Positions 36,486-46,673 of a stretch of 64,000 nucleotides of DNA are shown in pieces. Origin of the DNA: Caballeronia arationis (GTDB lineage Bacteria > Pseudomonadota > Gammaproteobacteria > Burkholderiales > Burkholderiaceae); the NCBI RefSeq assembly GCF_001544975.2, contig NZ_FCOG02000005.1:62001-126000 (forward strand). Reading direction: 5' to 3'. The notes under the pieces are model-generated. The model was not told the origin of the DNA. It was given only the letters and a program-made list of their open reading frames with translations, and ran no database searches. The number at the start of each line of letters is the position of its first letter. Position 1 is the stretch's first letter. A program made the translations under genes and the position numbers.

Positions 36486-38141
36486 ATGCTCCGTCATCTC
36501 TCGATTCGCGACTTCGTGATCGTCGCCGCGCTCGACCTCGAATTCGACAGCGGTTTCACGGTTTTTTCGGGCGAAACCGGCGCCGGCAAATCCATTCTGA
36601 TCGACGCGCTCGCGCTCACGCTCGGCGCGCGCGGCGACGCGAGCGTCGTGCGCACGGGAGAAGCGCGCGCCGACATCACCGCCGAATTCTCGACGCACGA
36701 CGGCGTATCGAGCTGGCTCGAGGAGCACGCGCTCGTGGCGGAGGAATCGGACACCGTGATGCTGCGCCGCGTGGTCGATTCGAATGGCCGCTCGCGTGCG
36801 TTCATCAACGGCACGCCGGCGACGCTCACGCAGCTGCGCGAAGTCGGCGAGATGCTCGTCGACATTCACGGGCAGCACGCGCATCAACTGCTGATGCGCC
36901 CCGACGCGCAGCGCGAACTCTTCGACACCCATGCGGGCCTCACCGACACCGCCGCCTCGGTGACGCGCGCGTATCGCGCGTGGCGCGACGCGGCGCAGGC
37001 GGTCGATGCGGCGCAGAGCCGCGACCGCGAACTGCAACTGGAGCGTGAGCGGCTCGCGTGGCAACTGAGCGAATTTGACAAGATCGCCGCGCAGCCCGGC
37101 GAATGGGAGGACGTGAGCGCGGAGCATCATCGGCTGTCTCATTCCGCGAGTCTCATCGACGGCGTGCAGGGCGCGCTGAACGCGCTTTCCGAATCCGACG
37201 AAGCGATGATCACGCAGCTTGCCTCGATCATCTCGAAGCTGCGCGGTCTCGCCGACATCGATCCGGCGCTGTCGGACGTGCTCGCTTCGCTTGAACCGGC
37301 CGAGATCCAGTTGCAGGAAGCGTCGTATTCGCTCTCGCACTACGCGCAGCGGCTCGAACTCGACCCCGACCGCCTCGCGCAGGTCGAAAAGCGCATGGAC
37401 CAGTTGCATTCGACCGCGCGCAAGTTCCGCCTGCAGCCGGAAGCGCTGCCCGAGGAACACGAAGCGCGCCGCCGGCAGCTCGCGCAGCTCGATGCTGCCG
37501 CCGACCTCGATGCGTTGCGCGCTACGGAGTCGAAAGCGAAGGATGCCTATCTCGCCGAGGCAAAGGTGCTGTCGAAGGCGCGCGCGAAGGCGGCGAAGGC
37601 GCTCGGCGCGGCCGTCACGACGGGCATGCAGGAATTGTCGATGGCGGGCGGCAGCTTCGACGTCGCACTGGTGCCGCTCGCCGAAGGCGGCGCGAACGGG
37701 CTGGAACAGATTGAATTTCGTGTCGCCGGCCATGCGGGCGTGGCGCTGCGGCCGCTTGCGAAGGTGGCGTCCGGCGGCGAACTGGCGCGCATCAGCCTGG
37801 CGCTCGCGGTGATCGCGAGCACGGCCAGTCCCACGCCGACGCTGATCTTCGACGAGGTCGATACGGGGATTGGCGGGGGTGTCGCGGAGGTCGTGGGGCG
37901 GCTGTTGCATCAGCTCGGGCGCGATCGACAGGTGCTGTGCGTCACGCATTTGCCGCAGGTCGCAGCGCGCGGAGATCAGCATTTTCAGGTGGCGAAGGCA
38001 GGCGATTCGAACGGTGGCACCGTCAGTACGGTCACGCCGCTCGACAAGGCGAAGCGGGTCGAGGAAGTTGCGCGGATGCTCGGGGGAATCGAGATCACCG
38101 CTACCACGCGCAAGCACGCGAAGGAGATGCTGGCGGCTTAG
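36486..38141 (+). CDS. recN: DNA repair protein RecN
   Basis: A 551-residue SMC-like protein for double-strand-break repair. The N-terminal Walker A is FSGETGAGKSILIDALALTLGARGD; a central coiled coil of about 270 residues follows (rich in Glu, Arg, Gln), and the C-terminal head has the ABC signature VASGGELARISLALAV, Walker B PTLIFDEVDTGIGGGVAE and the D-loop/H-loop VLCVTHLPQVAARGD. It starts 21 bases after nadK and is probably co-transcribed with it. No LexA box was recognised upstream. Confidence 0.97.
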   Translation: MLRHLSIRDFVIVAALDLEFDSGFTVFSGETGAGKSILIDALALTLGARGDASVVRTGEARADITAEFSTHDGVSSWLEEHALVAEESDTVMLRRVVDSNGRSRAFINGTPATLTQLREVGEMLVDIHGQHAHQLLMRPDAQRELFDTHAGLTDTAASVTRAYRAWRDAAQAVDAAQSRDRELQLERERLAWQLSEFDKIAAQPGEWEDVSAEHHRLSHSASLIDGVQGALNALSESDEAMITQLASIISKLRGLADIDPALSDVLASLEPAEIQLQEASYSLSHYAQRLELDPDRLAQVEKRMDQLHSTARKFRLQPEALPEEHEARRRQLAQLDAAADLDALRATESKAKDAYLAEAKVLSKARAKAAKALGAAVTTGMQELSMAGGSFDVALVPLAEGGANGLEQIEFRVAGHAGVALRPLAKVASGGELARISLALAVIASTASPTPTLIFDEVDTGIGGGVAEVVGRLLHQLGRDRQVLCVTHLPQVAARGDQHFQVAKAGDSNGGTVSTVTPLDKAKRVEEVARMLGGIEITATTRKHAKEMLAA

Positions 38142-38325
38142 GACGGGTTGTGGAGAACCGTCTGACCTGACGCGGCGATCGAATCGAAAATGTTCGCCGG
38201 CCCGCGGGCTTCAGGCCACGGCGGGCTAATGTTTTGCGCGTTGCATGCCGATATCCAGGGTGTGACAAACGCCTGCGTCAGTGTTCGCAGCAAACTTGAA
38301 CAGTCAGAAAATCTTGAGACGAACG

Positions 38326-39264
38326 ATGTCGTTGAACGAACCAGGTACGAAATTCAATTGCTCCGACAGCAAAGTTATCATTTTCACGTTTGCAGGAAGA
38401 GAAGCGTATCTGGAAATTCAAAAATCGTACATTCTCAAACTGCTGGAAACCCACGATAACGTCGAATATCACATCTGGAATTTCAGCAGGAATGAACGCG
38501 ATAATGCCTATCTGCAAAAGCTGGCAAAAACCTCGCCGAAGATCAGGATTTTCAATGAATTCTATGAAGGCGACAACAAGGTTACGACGTGCGTGAAAAA
38601 AGTCGGCGTCATTTGCGCGTGCGTTAAGTGTCGGGTCGGAAAATGGTCCGAGCCTTATAAGTATTACGCGCGTAACGCCGAGCATAAAAACGACGTGTTC
38701 ATCAAGGTCGACGACGATGTCGTTTTTATCGATACCGACCGTTTCCCATCGTTCGTCGACGTAGTCAGGGAACATCGCGGCAAGATCCTGAGTGCGAAGG
38801 TCATGAACAACGGCATTTGCTCCCTGACCGACCAGGCATTGCGCAGCCAGATAGAACAACTCGGCATCGTCAGAGACAAGACCTCGGCTGAAGCCTGGTG
38901 GTACCTCTGTACGGACATCAACTTTCTGAGGCTGTCGCACAATTGCTTCTTTGAAAACAAAGAGCGCCTCCTGAGCGAAAGCATTTGCGTTTATCCGATT
39001 CCACGCACGCGTTTTTCGATCAACACGATCGGATTCGACTGGACGGTCATGAATGAAATCGCGCTCAAACTTGGCACCGGCGCGAACATGAACGACGAGC
39101 ACGTCATTTCCATGAACTTCGACATTCTGATAATGCAAGGCTTCGTCACGTGCCATTTGCATTTCAGCGATCAGCGGGCCGTGCTGTCCAATGAAGAAGA
39201 ATCGATTCTGCTTGGCGCCTATACAGAACAGAAGGAAGAATATCTCGCGCTTGCGGAAGTGTGA
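38326..39264 (+). CDS. Probable glycosyltransferase (GT-A like), AT-richer than neighbours
   Basis: A 312-residue protein of no certain family. The N-terminal VIIFTFAGREAYLEIQKSYI resembles the opening strand of GT-A glycosyltransferases, and HKNDVFIKVDDDVVFIDTDRF (about residues 125-145) has the acidic DDD run expected for the metal- and nucleotide-sugar-binding DXD motif. A CACVKC pair lies before it. The Asn-, Lys- and Ile-rich composition and visibly lower GC set it apart from every neighbour, suggesting recent acquisition. The ATG at 38326 (MSLNEPG) is preferred to a GTG 45 bases upstream. It lies alone between recN and glnE with no sugar genes near, so its acceptor cannot be guessed. 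Confidence 0.6.
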   Translation: MSLNEPGTKFNCSDSKVIIFTFAGREAYLEIQKSYILKLLETHDNVEYHIWNFSRNERDNAYLQKLAKTSPKIRIFNEFYEGDNKVTTCVKKVGVICACVKCRVGKWSEPYKYYARNAEHKNDVFIKVDDDVVFIDTDRFPSFVDVVREHRGKILSAKVMNNGICSLTDQALRSQIEQLGIVRDKTSAEAWWYLCTDINFLRLSHNCFFENKERLLSESICVYPIPRTRFSINTIGFDWTVMNEIALKLGTGANMNDEHVISMNFDILIMQGFVTCHLHFSDQRAVLSNEEESILLGAYTEQKEEYLALAEV

Positions 39265-39324
39265 CTGGCGCGTTTTATCGCCAGCACGACACTGTCGTCA
39301 CCTGCGAAAAGTGCGGTCAAGTCG

Positions 39325-39363
39325 AAAAAACGGCCAGGGTGGAGCGATATCCCATCGCTCCAC
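39325..39363 (-). terminator. Possible glnE terminator
   Basis: A perfect 10-bp stem (GTGGAGCGAT and ATCGCTCCAC, 39339-39363) lies just after the glnE stop. On the minus strand a run of six T follows the hairpin after an 8-base gap, which is longer than usual for an intrinsic terminator. Confidence 0.45.
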
Positions 39364-39372
39364 GCCGTCCCC

Positions 39373-42165
39373 CTACAGCCCCGCGAACACCCTCTCCCTC
39401 CACGAAACCACGGCCGCCCTCTCCCCGGCGACCATTTCCGGCTCGACCCTCGCCTTCTCCATCCCGTCGAGCCTCAGCTTGTGCTGCAGCTTGCGATACA
39501 ACCGGTAAGCCGCGCCAACCGTCTCCGCCTCCTCGCCCGTCATCAGCCCGCACTGCGCCGCGATCCGGAGCAGCGAAATATTCCCGGCATTCCGCACGAA
39601 CTCGCGATGCTCGCGCGAATGCAGCAACACCCAGTACTGCACGATGAATTCGATATCGACCATTCCACCGCGATCGTGCTTCAAATCGAACAAGGCCGTC
39701 CGGTTCGGATGCCCGACGGAAACCCGCTCGCGCATCGCGACGATCTCGCGCGCCAGCGCCTCGGCCTCCCGCGGCATCACCAGCACTTCCGCGCGGATCG
39801 CTTCGAACCGCTCGCCGATCGCGGCATCGCCCGCGCAATAGCGCGCCCTTGACAGCGCCTGATGCTCCCAGACCCAGGCGGTGTTGGCCGCGTCGCCTTC
39901 GCGGATCTGATAGGCACGAAACGACTGCAGGCTCGTGACGAGCAGCCCCGATTCGCCGTTCGGCCGCAGCCGCAAGTCGACGTCGAAGAGCGTGCCCGCG
40001 CCGGTCGCCGTCGTGAGCCAGGTGATGAGCCGGCGCGCGAACATTGCGTAGATGTCGGAGGCGGCGTCGTCCGAGTCGTCGTAGAGAAAGATCAGGTCGA
40101 GGTCGGATGCGTAGCCCAGTTCCTTCCCGCCCAGCTTCCCGTACGCGATCACCGCGAACTTCGGCACTTCGCGATGCCGCTTCGGAAACTGCTTCCAGAC
40201 CGTTTCGACCGTTACGTCGAGCACCGCGTCGGCGAGTTCCGAGAGCCGGTCGCTCACGTGCTCGACAGTGAGCTTGCCCGCGAGATCGATCAGCAGGATG
40301 CGAAACACTTCGGCCTGATGCGCATGCCGCAACAGGTCCATCTGCTGCTCGGCGCCATCGGCGGCGGCAAGGCTCGCGCGCAGCGACCGCTTGAACTCGG
40401 GCCAGTCGAACGGGCTCGCGATGGCTTCGTCGTCGAGCAGTTCGTCGAGCAGTTGCGGATGCCGGATCAGATAGCCCGCCGCCCAGCGCGCGCCGCCGAG
40501 CACCGACAGCACACGATCGAGCGCCGCCGGGTATTCAGTCAGGAGCGCGAGATAGGCGCCTCGCTTGGCTGTCGCTTCGAGCAGGTCGAAGAGGCGCATG
40601 ACCGTGTCGCCGCGCCGTTCGGGCGGCTCGATCGAACTGGCCGCCGCGAGCGAGCGCTGCGCAATGATGTCGAATCGCTCACGGCTCTTCGCGGGCAAGC
40701 CCGCGTAACGCGCCGATTTCCAGACGTTGGTGAGCCGCTCGAGCAGCCCGGCCGGATTGGTGAAGCCAAGTTCCGCGAGGCTCGCGACCAGCTCTTCGCT
40801 CGCGCTTTCGTCGCCGAGCGCGCTGCTCCAGACCCACGACGCCACCGAGTCGTCCGGCACGCCGCAGCCGCCCTGACCGCTCACCTTGTCGGCGAAAATC
40901 TCGTCGAACTGCTCTTCGACGGCTTCCCGGTGCGCATCGAGGGTCGCCATCAGCGCGGCATAGTCGGCGAAACCGAGCGATTCGGCGAGCCGCGCGCGTT
41001 CTTCGGGCGCGACGGGCATCGCGTGCGTCTGAGCGTCGTTGCGATACTGCAGGCGGTGCTCGACCGTGCGCAGAAACAGATACGCCTCGCTCAGTGCCTT
41101 GCAGACCTGCGTCGAAATCAGGCCGTGCGCCGCGGCGCGCGCGAGCACGGCAAGCGTCGGACGAATGCGGAATTCCGCCGCCTGGCCGCCGCGAATCAAC
41201 TGGAACACCTGTGCGCTGAACTCGATCTCGCGGATGCCTCCGCGCCCGAGCTTGATGTCGTCGGCCTTGTCGGGGCGCATCGACGCACGCCGCTGCGCTT
41301 CCTGCCGAATCTGCGCATGCAGCGAGCGGATCGCTGCGATCACGCCGTAGTCGAGATAGCGGCGATAGACGAACGGCGTCACGATCGCCTCCAGCTGTTT
41401 CGCGAGCCGTTTCGCGGAAACGCTCCCGGCTTCCGACACGAGCCGTCCCTTGATCCACGCGTAACGCTCCCACTCGCGTCCCTGCACGTAGAAATACTCT
41501 TCGAGCATGCCGAGGCTGCACACGAGCGGACCGGAATCGCCGTTCGGCCGCAGCCGCATGTCGACGCGAAACACGTATCCGTCCTGCGTGAGTTCGGCGA
41601 GCGCCCCGATCAGCCGGCGGCCGAGCCGTGTGAAGAATTCCTGCGTGGTGAGCGGAGCGCGCTGGCCGCCTGCCGTCTCGCCATCCTCTTCATAGACGAA
41701 GATCAGGTCGATGTCCGACGACGCGTTCAGTTCCCGCCCGCCGAGCTTGCCCATCCCGACGACGCCGAGCGTCAGCCGTTCGCCGTCGGGCCCGCGCGGC
41801 TCGCCGAAGAGCGCCTCCAGATCCGCCGAGAGCACCGCGAGCGCGCGCTGGATCGTGACTTCCGCGAGGTCGGTCATCGCGCCGGTCACTTCGGCAACGT
41901 CGGCGAGGCCCGCGAGATCGCGTTCCATCACCGTGCAGAAAACTTCGGTACGCAGGCGCCGCAGCGCGGTCTTGAGCGCGGCCTCGTCGAGCGCGCCGTC
42001 ACCGGCGCAGCTCGCGCAAAGCGCGTTCAGGCGCGCTTCGATCCAGCCGCGCGTGACGCGTGACGTCGCCCGCTCGGCCACCTGCGCGGATAGTTCGGGG
42101 CGCGCCGCGTACGCGCGCGACGCATAGCTGGAATAAGCGGAACTGCGAAGTGCTGCGGGAGTCAT
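39373..42165 (-). CDS. glnE: Glutamine synthetase adenylyltransferase/adenylyl-removing enzyme
   Basis: A 930-residue bifunctional GlnE that adds AMP to, and removes it from, glutamine synthetase in response to PII and glutamine. Two nucleotidyltransferase modules are visible: the N-terminal one with GVVGMGKLGGRELNASSDIDLIFVY and the C-terminal one with FAVIAYGKLGGKELGYASDLDLIFLYD; each has a downstream helical domain (GRGGIREIEFSAQ and DRGGMVDIEFIVQY). The ATG at 42165 (MTPAALRSS) gives the usual family length; the frame extends 91 codons further without similarity. It is divergent from yhdP. Confidence 0.96.
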   Translation of the reverse strand: MTPAALRSSAYSSYASRAYAARPELSAQVAERATSRVTRGWIEARLNALCASCAGDGALDEAALKTALRRLRTEVFCTVMERDLAGLADVAEVTGAMTDLAEVTIQRALAVLSADLEALFGEPRGPDGERLTLGVVGMGKLGGRELNASSDIDLIFVYEEDGETAGGQRAPLTTQEFFTRLGRRLIGALAELTQDGYVFRVDMRLRPNGDSGPLVCSLGMLEEYFYVQGREWERYAWIKGRLVSEAGSVSAKRLAKQLEAIVTPFVYRRYLDYGVIAAIRSLHAQIRQEAQRRASMRPDKADDIKLGRGGIREIEFSAQVFQLIRGGQAAEFRIRPTLAVLARAAAHGLISTQVCKALSEAYLFLRTVEHRLQYRNDAQTHAMPVAPEERARLAESLGFADYAALMATLDAHREAVEEQFDEIFADKVSGQGGCGVPDDSVASWVWSSALGDESASEELVASLAELGFTNPAGLLERLTNVWKSARYAGLPAKSRERFDIIAQRSLAAASSIEPPERRGDTVMRLFDLLEATAKRGAYLALLTEYPAALDRVLSVLGGARWAAGYLIRHPQLLDELLDDEAIASPFDWPEFKRSLRASLAAADGAEQQMDLLRHAHQAEVFRILLIDLAGKLTVEHVSDRLSELADAVLDVTVETVWKQFPKRHREVPKFAVIAYGKLGGKELGYASDLDLIFLYDDSDDAASDIYAMFARRLITWLTTATGAGTLFDVDLRLRPNGESGLLVTSLQSFRAYQIREGDAANTAWVWEHQALSRARYCAGDAAIGERFEAIRAEVLVMPREAEALAREIVAMRERVSVGHPNRTALFDLKHDRGGMVDIEFIVQYWVLLHSREHREFVRNAGNISLLRIAAQCGLMTGEEAETVGAAYRLYRKLQHKLRLDGMEKARVEPEMVAGERAAVVSWRERVFAGL

Positions 42166-42393
42166 CTGAAGTCGGGCTCGCTCGTTGCTTGGTGTTCGTT
42201 GCTCGATTGAATCAAGGATGGCCGAAAAGACGCCGGGCGCACCCGGCACGGTCACTCGCAAACCGCGCGGACGCAGACCGGACATGGCTTTCCGGCGGGC
42301 ACCGAAGGCGCGTACACGGCCGAAATAACGGCACCCTGTGTTACATTCCATCGTCAAACACGCAAAACTACCATATCGCACAAACGCCGCAGC

Positions 42394-45300
42394 ATGTCCG
42401 ACAGCAAGGAATCCGTCGACCCTCTCGAAGTTGGACAAGCGAAGCCCAGCGGCACTGCCGAGCGCGCGCTTTCACGCGTCCTCAAGATCATCCTGGTGCT
42501 GGGCGTCGCGATCTATTTCGTAATCGCGGCGCTCTATCTCGGCCTGCGCTATGCCGTCCTGCCGCAGATCGACGCGTTCCGGCCGCGCATCGAACAGCTG
42601 GTCTCCGCGAAGATTCACGCGCAGTTGCGCATCGGCCGGCTTACCTCGCACTGGTCGGGACTGCAGCCGGTCATCGAAGTCGACAACCTGCGGATAGACG
42701 CCCCCGACGGCGCGCCCGGCCTCGCCGTGCCGCACGCGAGCGCGAGCCTCTCGTGGGCCTCGGTGTTCAAGCTCGCGCCGGCGCTCTCGAACCTCACCGT
42801 CGACGGTCCCGACGTAATCGTCTCGCGCGCGACGGACGGCACGATCCGCGTCGCGGGCGTGCCGATTCCGGCGAGGCGCACGAACGAGAGCGCCTTCACC
42901 ACATGGCTCCTCAAGCAGGAGCACATCGTCCTGCGCGACGGCACGCTGCGCTGGCGCGACGCGCAGCGCACGGCGCCGGAGATCGCGCTCAAGCGCCTCA
43001 AGGTCGTCGTGCTCAACGAGGGCATCCGTCACCGGCTCGCGCTGCAGGCGCCCGCCGACGGCGACGTGCTGCGCGGTCCGCTCGATTTCCGTGCCGACTT
43101 CCGCCACCGGCCGTTCGCGGCCATCGGCGCGCCCGCGCACTGGACAGGCCGCGCGTATGTCTCGACCGGCCCCGTCGACCTGCCGACGCTCGCACGCTAC
43201 GTGACGATGCCGTTCGAGATGTATAGCGGCCAGTTCGACAACCGCATCTGGCTCAACTTCGCGGGCGGCAAGCTGCAGACGGCGAGCGGCGACGCGTCGG
43301 GCGGCCAGATCGCGCTGCGCGTGCGGCCGACGCAGCCGCGCCTCGACCTGCCGGTCGCGCAGTTCGGCTGGGCGCTCGAACAGAGCGACAACGAGTACAC
43401 GCTGCATCTGTCCGACCTGCGCGCGGAGTTCGGCCAGCCGGCGCTCGACGACGGCACGCCGCTCACGCGCCTCCTCGCGTTCCGCACACTGACCGGCACG
43501 TATCGCGCGGCGTCGGCGAATCGCGGGCAGGTCTTCGGCGTGTCGGGCGACCGCGTCGACGTGGGCATCCTCGCCGAATTCGCGCGCGCGCTGCCGCTGC
43601 CGCGCAAGGTCCTGACCGAACTCGTGCTGTTCAATCCGCGCGGGCTCGTCGCGAACTACACGCTGCGCTCCGAGCGCGCCGCGCCGAAGACCGACGCGCA
43701 GGCCGAGGAGGAGCGCGTGAAGGGCGAGGCCCCGCCGCTCAAGAGCTACACGATCAAGGGTGACCTGCAAGGTATCAGCGTGCAGGCGCAGGAGCCGCCG
43801 CCCGGCCTCACGGTGAACAACCATCCGCGCGCGGGGATTCCGGGCATCGAGAACCTGTGGGGCAAGATCGACGCAGACCAGTCGCAAGGCTCGATCACGA
43901 TCGACACGAAGAATGCGGCGCTCACCATCCCCGGCGCCTTCGACGACCCGCGCCTCACCTTCGATGCGCTCACGGGCCGCGCGTCCTGGAACATCGCCGA
44001 CGCACCCGCGCCCGGTGAGCCGCGCAAGGCGTTCACGATGCGCATCGAGACGCTGCACGTGAAGAACGCGGACGCCGAGGGCGAGGCGACCGCCTATTAC
44101 TGGAACCAGGGCCACGGGCGCGGCACGCTCGACCTCAAGGCGAAGGTCGCGCGCCTGAAGGTGACGAGCCTCGTGCGCTACCTGCCGACGAGTCTCAGCG
44201 AACGCGTGCGCATCTATCTCGGGCACGCGCTGCAGGCAGGCGTCTCGCGCGGCGGCACGATCGAAGTTCATGGCGACCTCACGCGCTTCCCGTACGCGAA
44301 GTTCCCTAACGACGGCATCTTCCACATCGAGGCGCCCTTCACCGGCGGCAAGTTCGACCCGACGCCCTACCCGCCGCGCAAGATGAGGAACGGCCTGCCG
44401 AACACCTGGCCGGGCTTCGAGGGCATCAACGGCAAGTTCACGCTCGCGCAGAACAAGCTGCGCTTCGACATCGACCGCGCGCACTATCGTCGGGTCGCGA
44501 TCACGAAGACGAGCGGGCGCATCGAGGACACGGGCAATCGCGAGTCGCTGTTGCTGATCGACGGCAACGCGCACGGCCCGCTCGCCGACATGCTCCAGTA
44601 CGTCGACGACAGCTCGCTCGGCCTGATCGCGAAGCACGCGACGCGCAAGATCCGCGCGACCGGCGACGCGACGCTCGCGCTCAAGCTCGGCATCCCGCGC
44701 ATCCGGCTGCCGAAACCTCACGTCGACTACGAAGGCTCGCTCACTTTCGCCGACAACGACCTCGCATACGAGAACCTGCCGCCGCTCGCGCACGTGCGCG
44801 GCCGCGCGCGCTTCGCGGAAAAAACCGTCATGCTCGACAACCTCAGCGGGCGTTTTCTCGGCGGCGAAGTGCGCGGCACCGGCGGCGTGAAGCCGGACGG
44901 CAGCTATGCACTCGATGTGAACGGGCGCATCGGCACGGATGCCGCGCAAGGGCTCAACATGCGCATCACCCCGCAAGTCGCGCAGTTGCTGAAGCACATA
45001 AGCGGCACGGCGCCCTACCGGATGCAGGTGCACGGCGTGAAGAGCGCGCTGCCGCGCATCGAGGCCAGTTCCGACCTGACCGGGCTCGGGCTCGACTTCC
45101 CCGCGCCGTTCGCGAAGCCGCAGGGCACGCCGATGCCGTTCGCCCTGAGCTTCGAGCCCGCCGCGGGCGAAGCCGGCCGTCACGACGCCAGTCTCACGCT
45201 CGGGCCGGTGAAGGCGCACTACATGGTGCAGCAGGTCGCGCAGACGCAGTTCAACGTCGTGCGCGGCGCGATCGGCGTGAACAAGCCGGCCGATCTGCCT

Positions 45301-46596
45301 GCGCAGGGCGTGGTGGCCAACATCGAACTCGAAGAGTTCGATGCCGACGCATGGCGCCGGCTGTTCGCGGAACTGAACCCGCCGCAGGCGCAGAGCGTGG
45401 CGCGCGCGGCCCCGCCGAAGCCCCCGATGAGCGAGAACGTCAGGCAGTTCATCCCGACGCGCTTCGCGCTCCATCTCACGAAGCTCAAGCTGCTGAACCG
45501 CCGCTGGGAAAACGTCGTGATCGGCGCAAGCGAGGCCGACCGGAAATGGCAGGCGAACATCGCGTCAAACCAGGTGTCGGGCTATGTCGCGTGGACGCCG
45601 GGCGCGACCCGCGACAGTCCCGGCGCATTGCAGGCGCGCTTCGCGCAAGTCGTGATTCCCGAGAAGGCGGAGAACGACCTTGTCGGACAGATGATCCGCC
45701 GGCCGCCGCGCAACATGCCGACGATCGATCTGATCGTGAACGAAGTGGTCATGCGCGGCCGCACACTCGGTCGGCTCGAAGTCGACGCGAGCAACGAAGT
45801 CGAGGACGGCATGCCGGTGTGGCGGCTCGACAAGTTCGAGTTCTCCAATCCCGACGCGACGCTCAGCGCGACTGCGAACTGGCGCGCGCTCACGGCCGCG
45901 CCCGAAGACGCCGACGACGATGCCCTGCGCCGCACCGCGCTCGATTTCAAGCTGGACGTGAAGGACGCGGGCGCGCTGCTCGACCGCTTCGGCCTGCCGC
46001 GCACGGTCAATGCGGGCACGGGCTCGATATCGGGCAAGGCCGCCTGGAACGGCAGCCCGACCGTCCCCGACCTGCCGACGCTCAACGGCGATCTCGCCGT
46101 CGACCTGCGTCACGGCCAGATCCTCAAGGTGGACGCGGGCGCGGCGAAGCTGCTCGGCATCCTCAGCCTGCAGAGCCTCGCGCATCTGCTCACCCTCCAT
46201 TTCGATGATGTCGTCGGCAAGGGGCTGCCGTTCGAGAAGATCACCGGCACGGCGAAGATCGAGAACGGCATCGGCCGCACCGACAACTTCACGATGGTGA
46301 CTTCGCCCGCGCGCGTCGAGCTGAAGGGCTTCGTCAATCTGCCGACGCAGTCGCAGGATCTGCACGCACTCGTGATTCCGACCGTGAGCGCGGGCGCGGT
46401 CGCGCTCGGTGCGGCTGTCATCAATCCGTTGCTCGGGCTCGGCACGCTCGCGGCGGATCTGGTGCTGTCGAAATCGATCAGCAAGGCGTTCGCCCGCGAC
46501 TACGCGATCACCGGAACGTGGTCGAAACCGGTCATCCAGCGGGTGCACGGCGATCAGGGTAAGATCGAAATTCCTGCCGCCGCTGTCACCGACTGA
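42394..46596 (+). CDS. yhdP: YhdP-family AsmA-like envelope protein
   Basis: A 1400-residue inner-membrane-anchored periplasmic protein. One transmembrane segment (LKIILVLGVAIYFVIAALYLGL) lies near residue 30; the rest is a very long repeat-poor beta-rich region of the AsmA/TamB superfamily, ending in an AsmA-like C-terminus with LNGDLAVDLRHGQILKVDAG and a hydrophobic VSAGAVALGAAVINPLLGLGTLAADLVL. In Escherichia coli YhdP, with TamB and YdbH, moves phospholipids to the outer membrane. It is followed by a nitrilase-family gene and tldD, as in many proteobacteria. Confidence 0.93.
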   Translation: MSDSKESVDPLEVGQAKPSGTAERALSRVLKIILVLGVAIYFVIAALYLGLRYAVLPQIDAFRPRIEQLVSAKIHAQLRIGRLTSHWSGLQPVIEVDNLRIDAPDGAPGLAVPHASASLSWASVFKLAPALSNLTVDGPDVIVSRATDGTIRVAGVPIPARRTNESAFTTWLLKQEHIVLRDGTLRWRDAQRTAPEIALKRLKVVVLNEGIRHRLALQAPADGDVLRGPLDFRADFRHRPFAAIGAPAHWTGRAYVSTGPVDLPTLARYVTMPFEMYSGQFDNRIWLNFAGGKLQTASGDASGGQIALRVRPTQPRLDLPVAQFGWALEQSDNEYTLHLSDLRAEFGQPALDDGTPLTRLLAFRTLTGTYRAASANRGQVFGVSGDRVDVGILAEFARALPLPRKVLTELVLFNPRGLVANYTLRSERAAPKTDAQAEEERVKGEAPPLKSYTIKGDLQGISVQAQEPPPGLTVNNHPRAGIPGIENLWGKIDADQSQGSITIDTKNAALTIPGAFDDPRLTFDALTGRASWNIADAPAPGEPRKAFTMRIETLHVKNADAEGEATAYYWNQGHGRGTLDLKAKVARLKVTSLVRYLPTSLSERVRIYLGHALQAGVSRGGTIEVHGDLTRFPYAKFPNDGIFHIEAPFTGGKFDPTPYPPRKMRNGLPNTWPGFEGINGKFTLAQNKLRFDIDRAHYRRVAITKTSGRIEDTGNRESLLLIDGNAHGPLADMLQYVDDSSLGLIAKHATRKIRATGDATLALKLGIPRIRLPKPHVDYEGSLTFADNDLAYENLPPLAHVRGRARFAEKTVMLDNLSGRFLGGEVRGTGGVKPDGSYALDVNGRIGTDAAQGLNMRITPQVAQLLKHISGTAPYRMQVHGVKSALPRIEASSDLTGLGLDFPAPFAKPQGTPMPFALSFEPAAGEAGRHDASLTLGPVKAHYMVQQVAQTQFNVVRGAIGVNKPADLPAQGVVANIELEEFDADAWRRLFAELNPPQAQSVARAAPPKPPMSENVRQFIPTRFALHLTKLKLLNRRWENVVIGASEADRKWQANIASNQVSGYVAWTPGATRDSPGALQARFAQVVIPEKAENDLVGQMIRRPPRNMPTIDLIVNEVVMRGRTLGRLEVDASNEVEDGMPVWRLDKFEFSNPDATLSATANWRALTAAPEDADDDALRRTALDFKLDVKDAGALLDRFGLPRTVNAGTGSISGKAAWNGSPTVPDLPTLNGDLAVDLRHGQILKVDAGAAKLLGILSLQSLAHLLTLHFDDVVGKGLPFEKITGTAKIENGIGRTDNFTMVTSPARVELKGFVNLPTQSQDLHALVIPTVSAGAVALGAAVINPLLGLGTLAADLVLSKSISKAFARDYAITGTWSKPVIQRVHGDQGKIEIPAAAVTD

Positions 46597-46673
46597 GGCC
46601 GACAGCGTCGCGTTTTTGTCCCCGAGGCCTCAGGCCCGATCGACGCAACCGGACGCATTCACCGCAGGCAGAC

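Noticed and set aside
42472-45474. 1000-codon open frame antisense to yhdP
   Set aside because: Arg-, Glu- and Ala-rich product typical of high-GC shadow frames, no domain, and yhdP has clear family similarity on the other strand.
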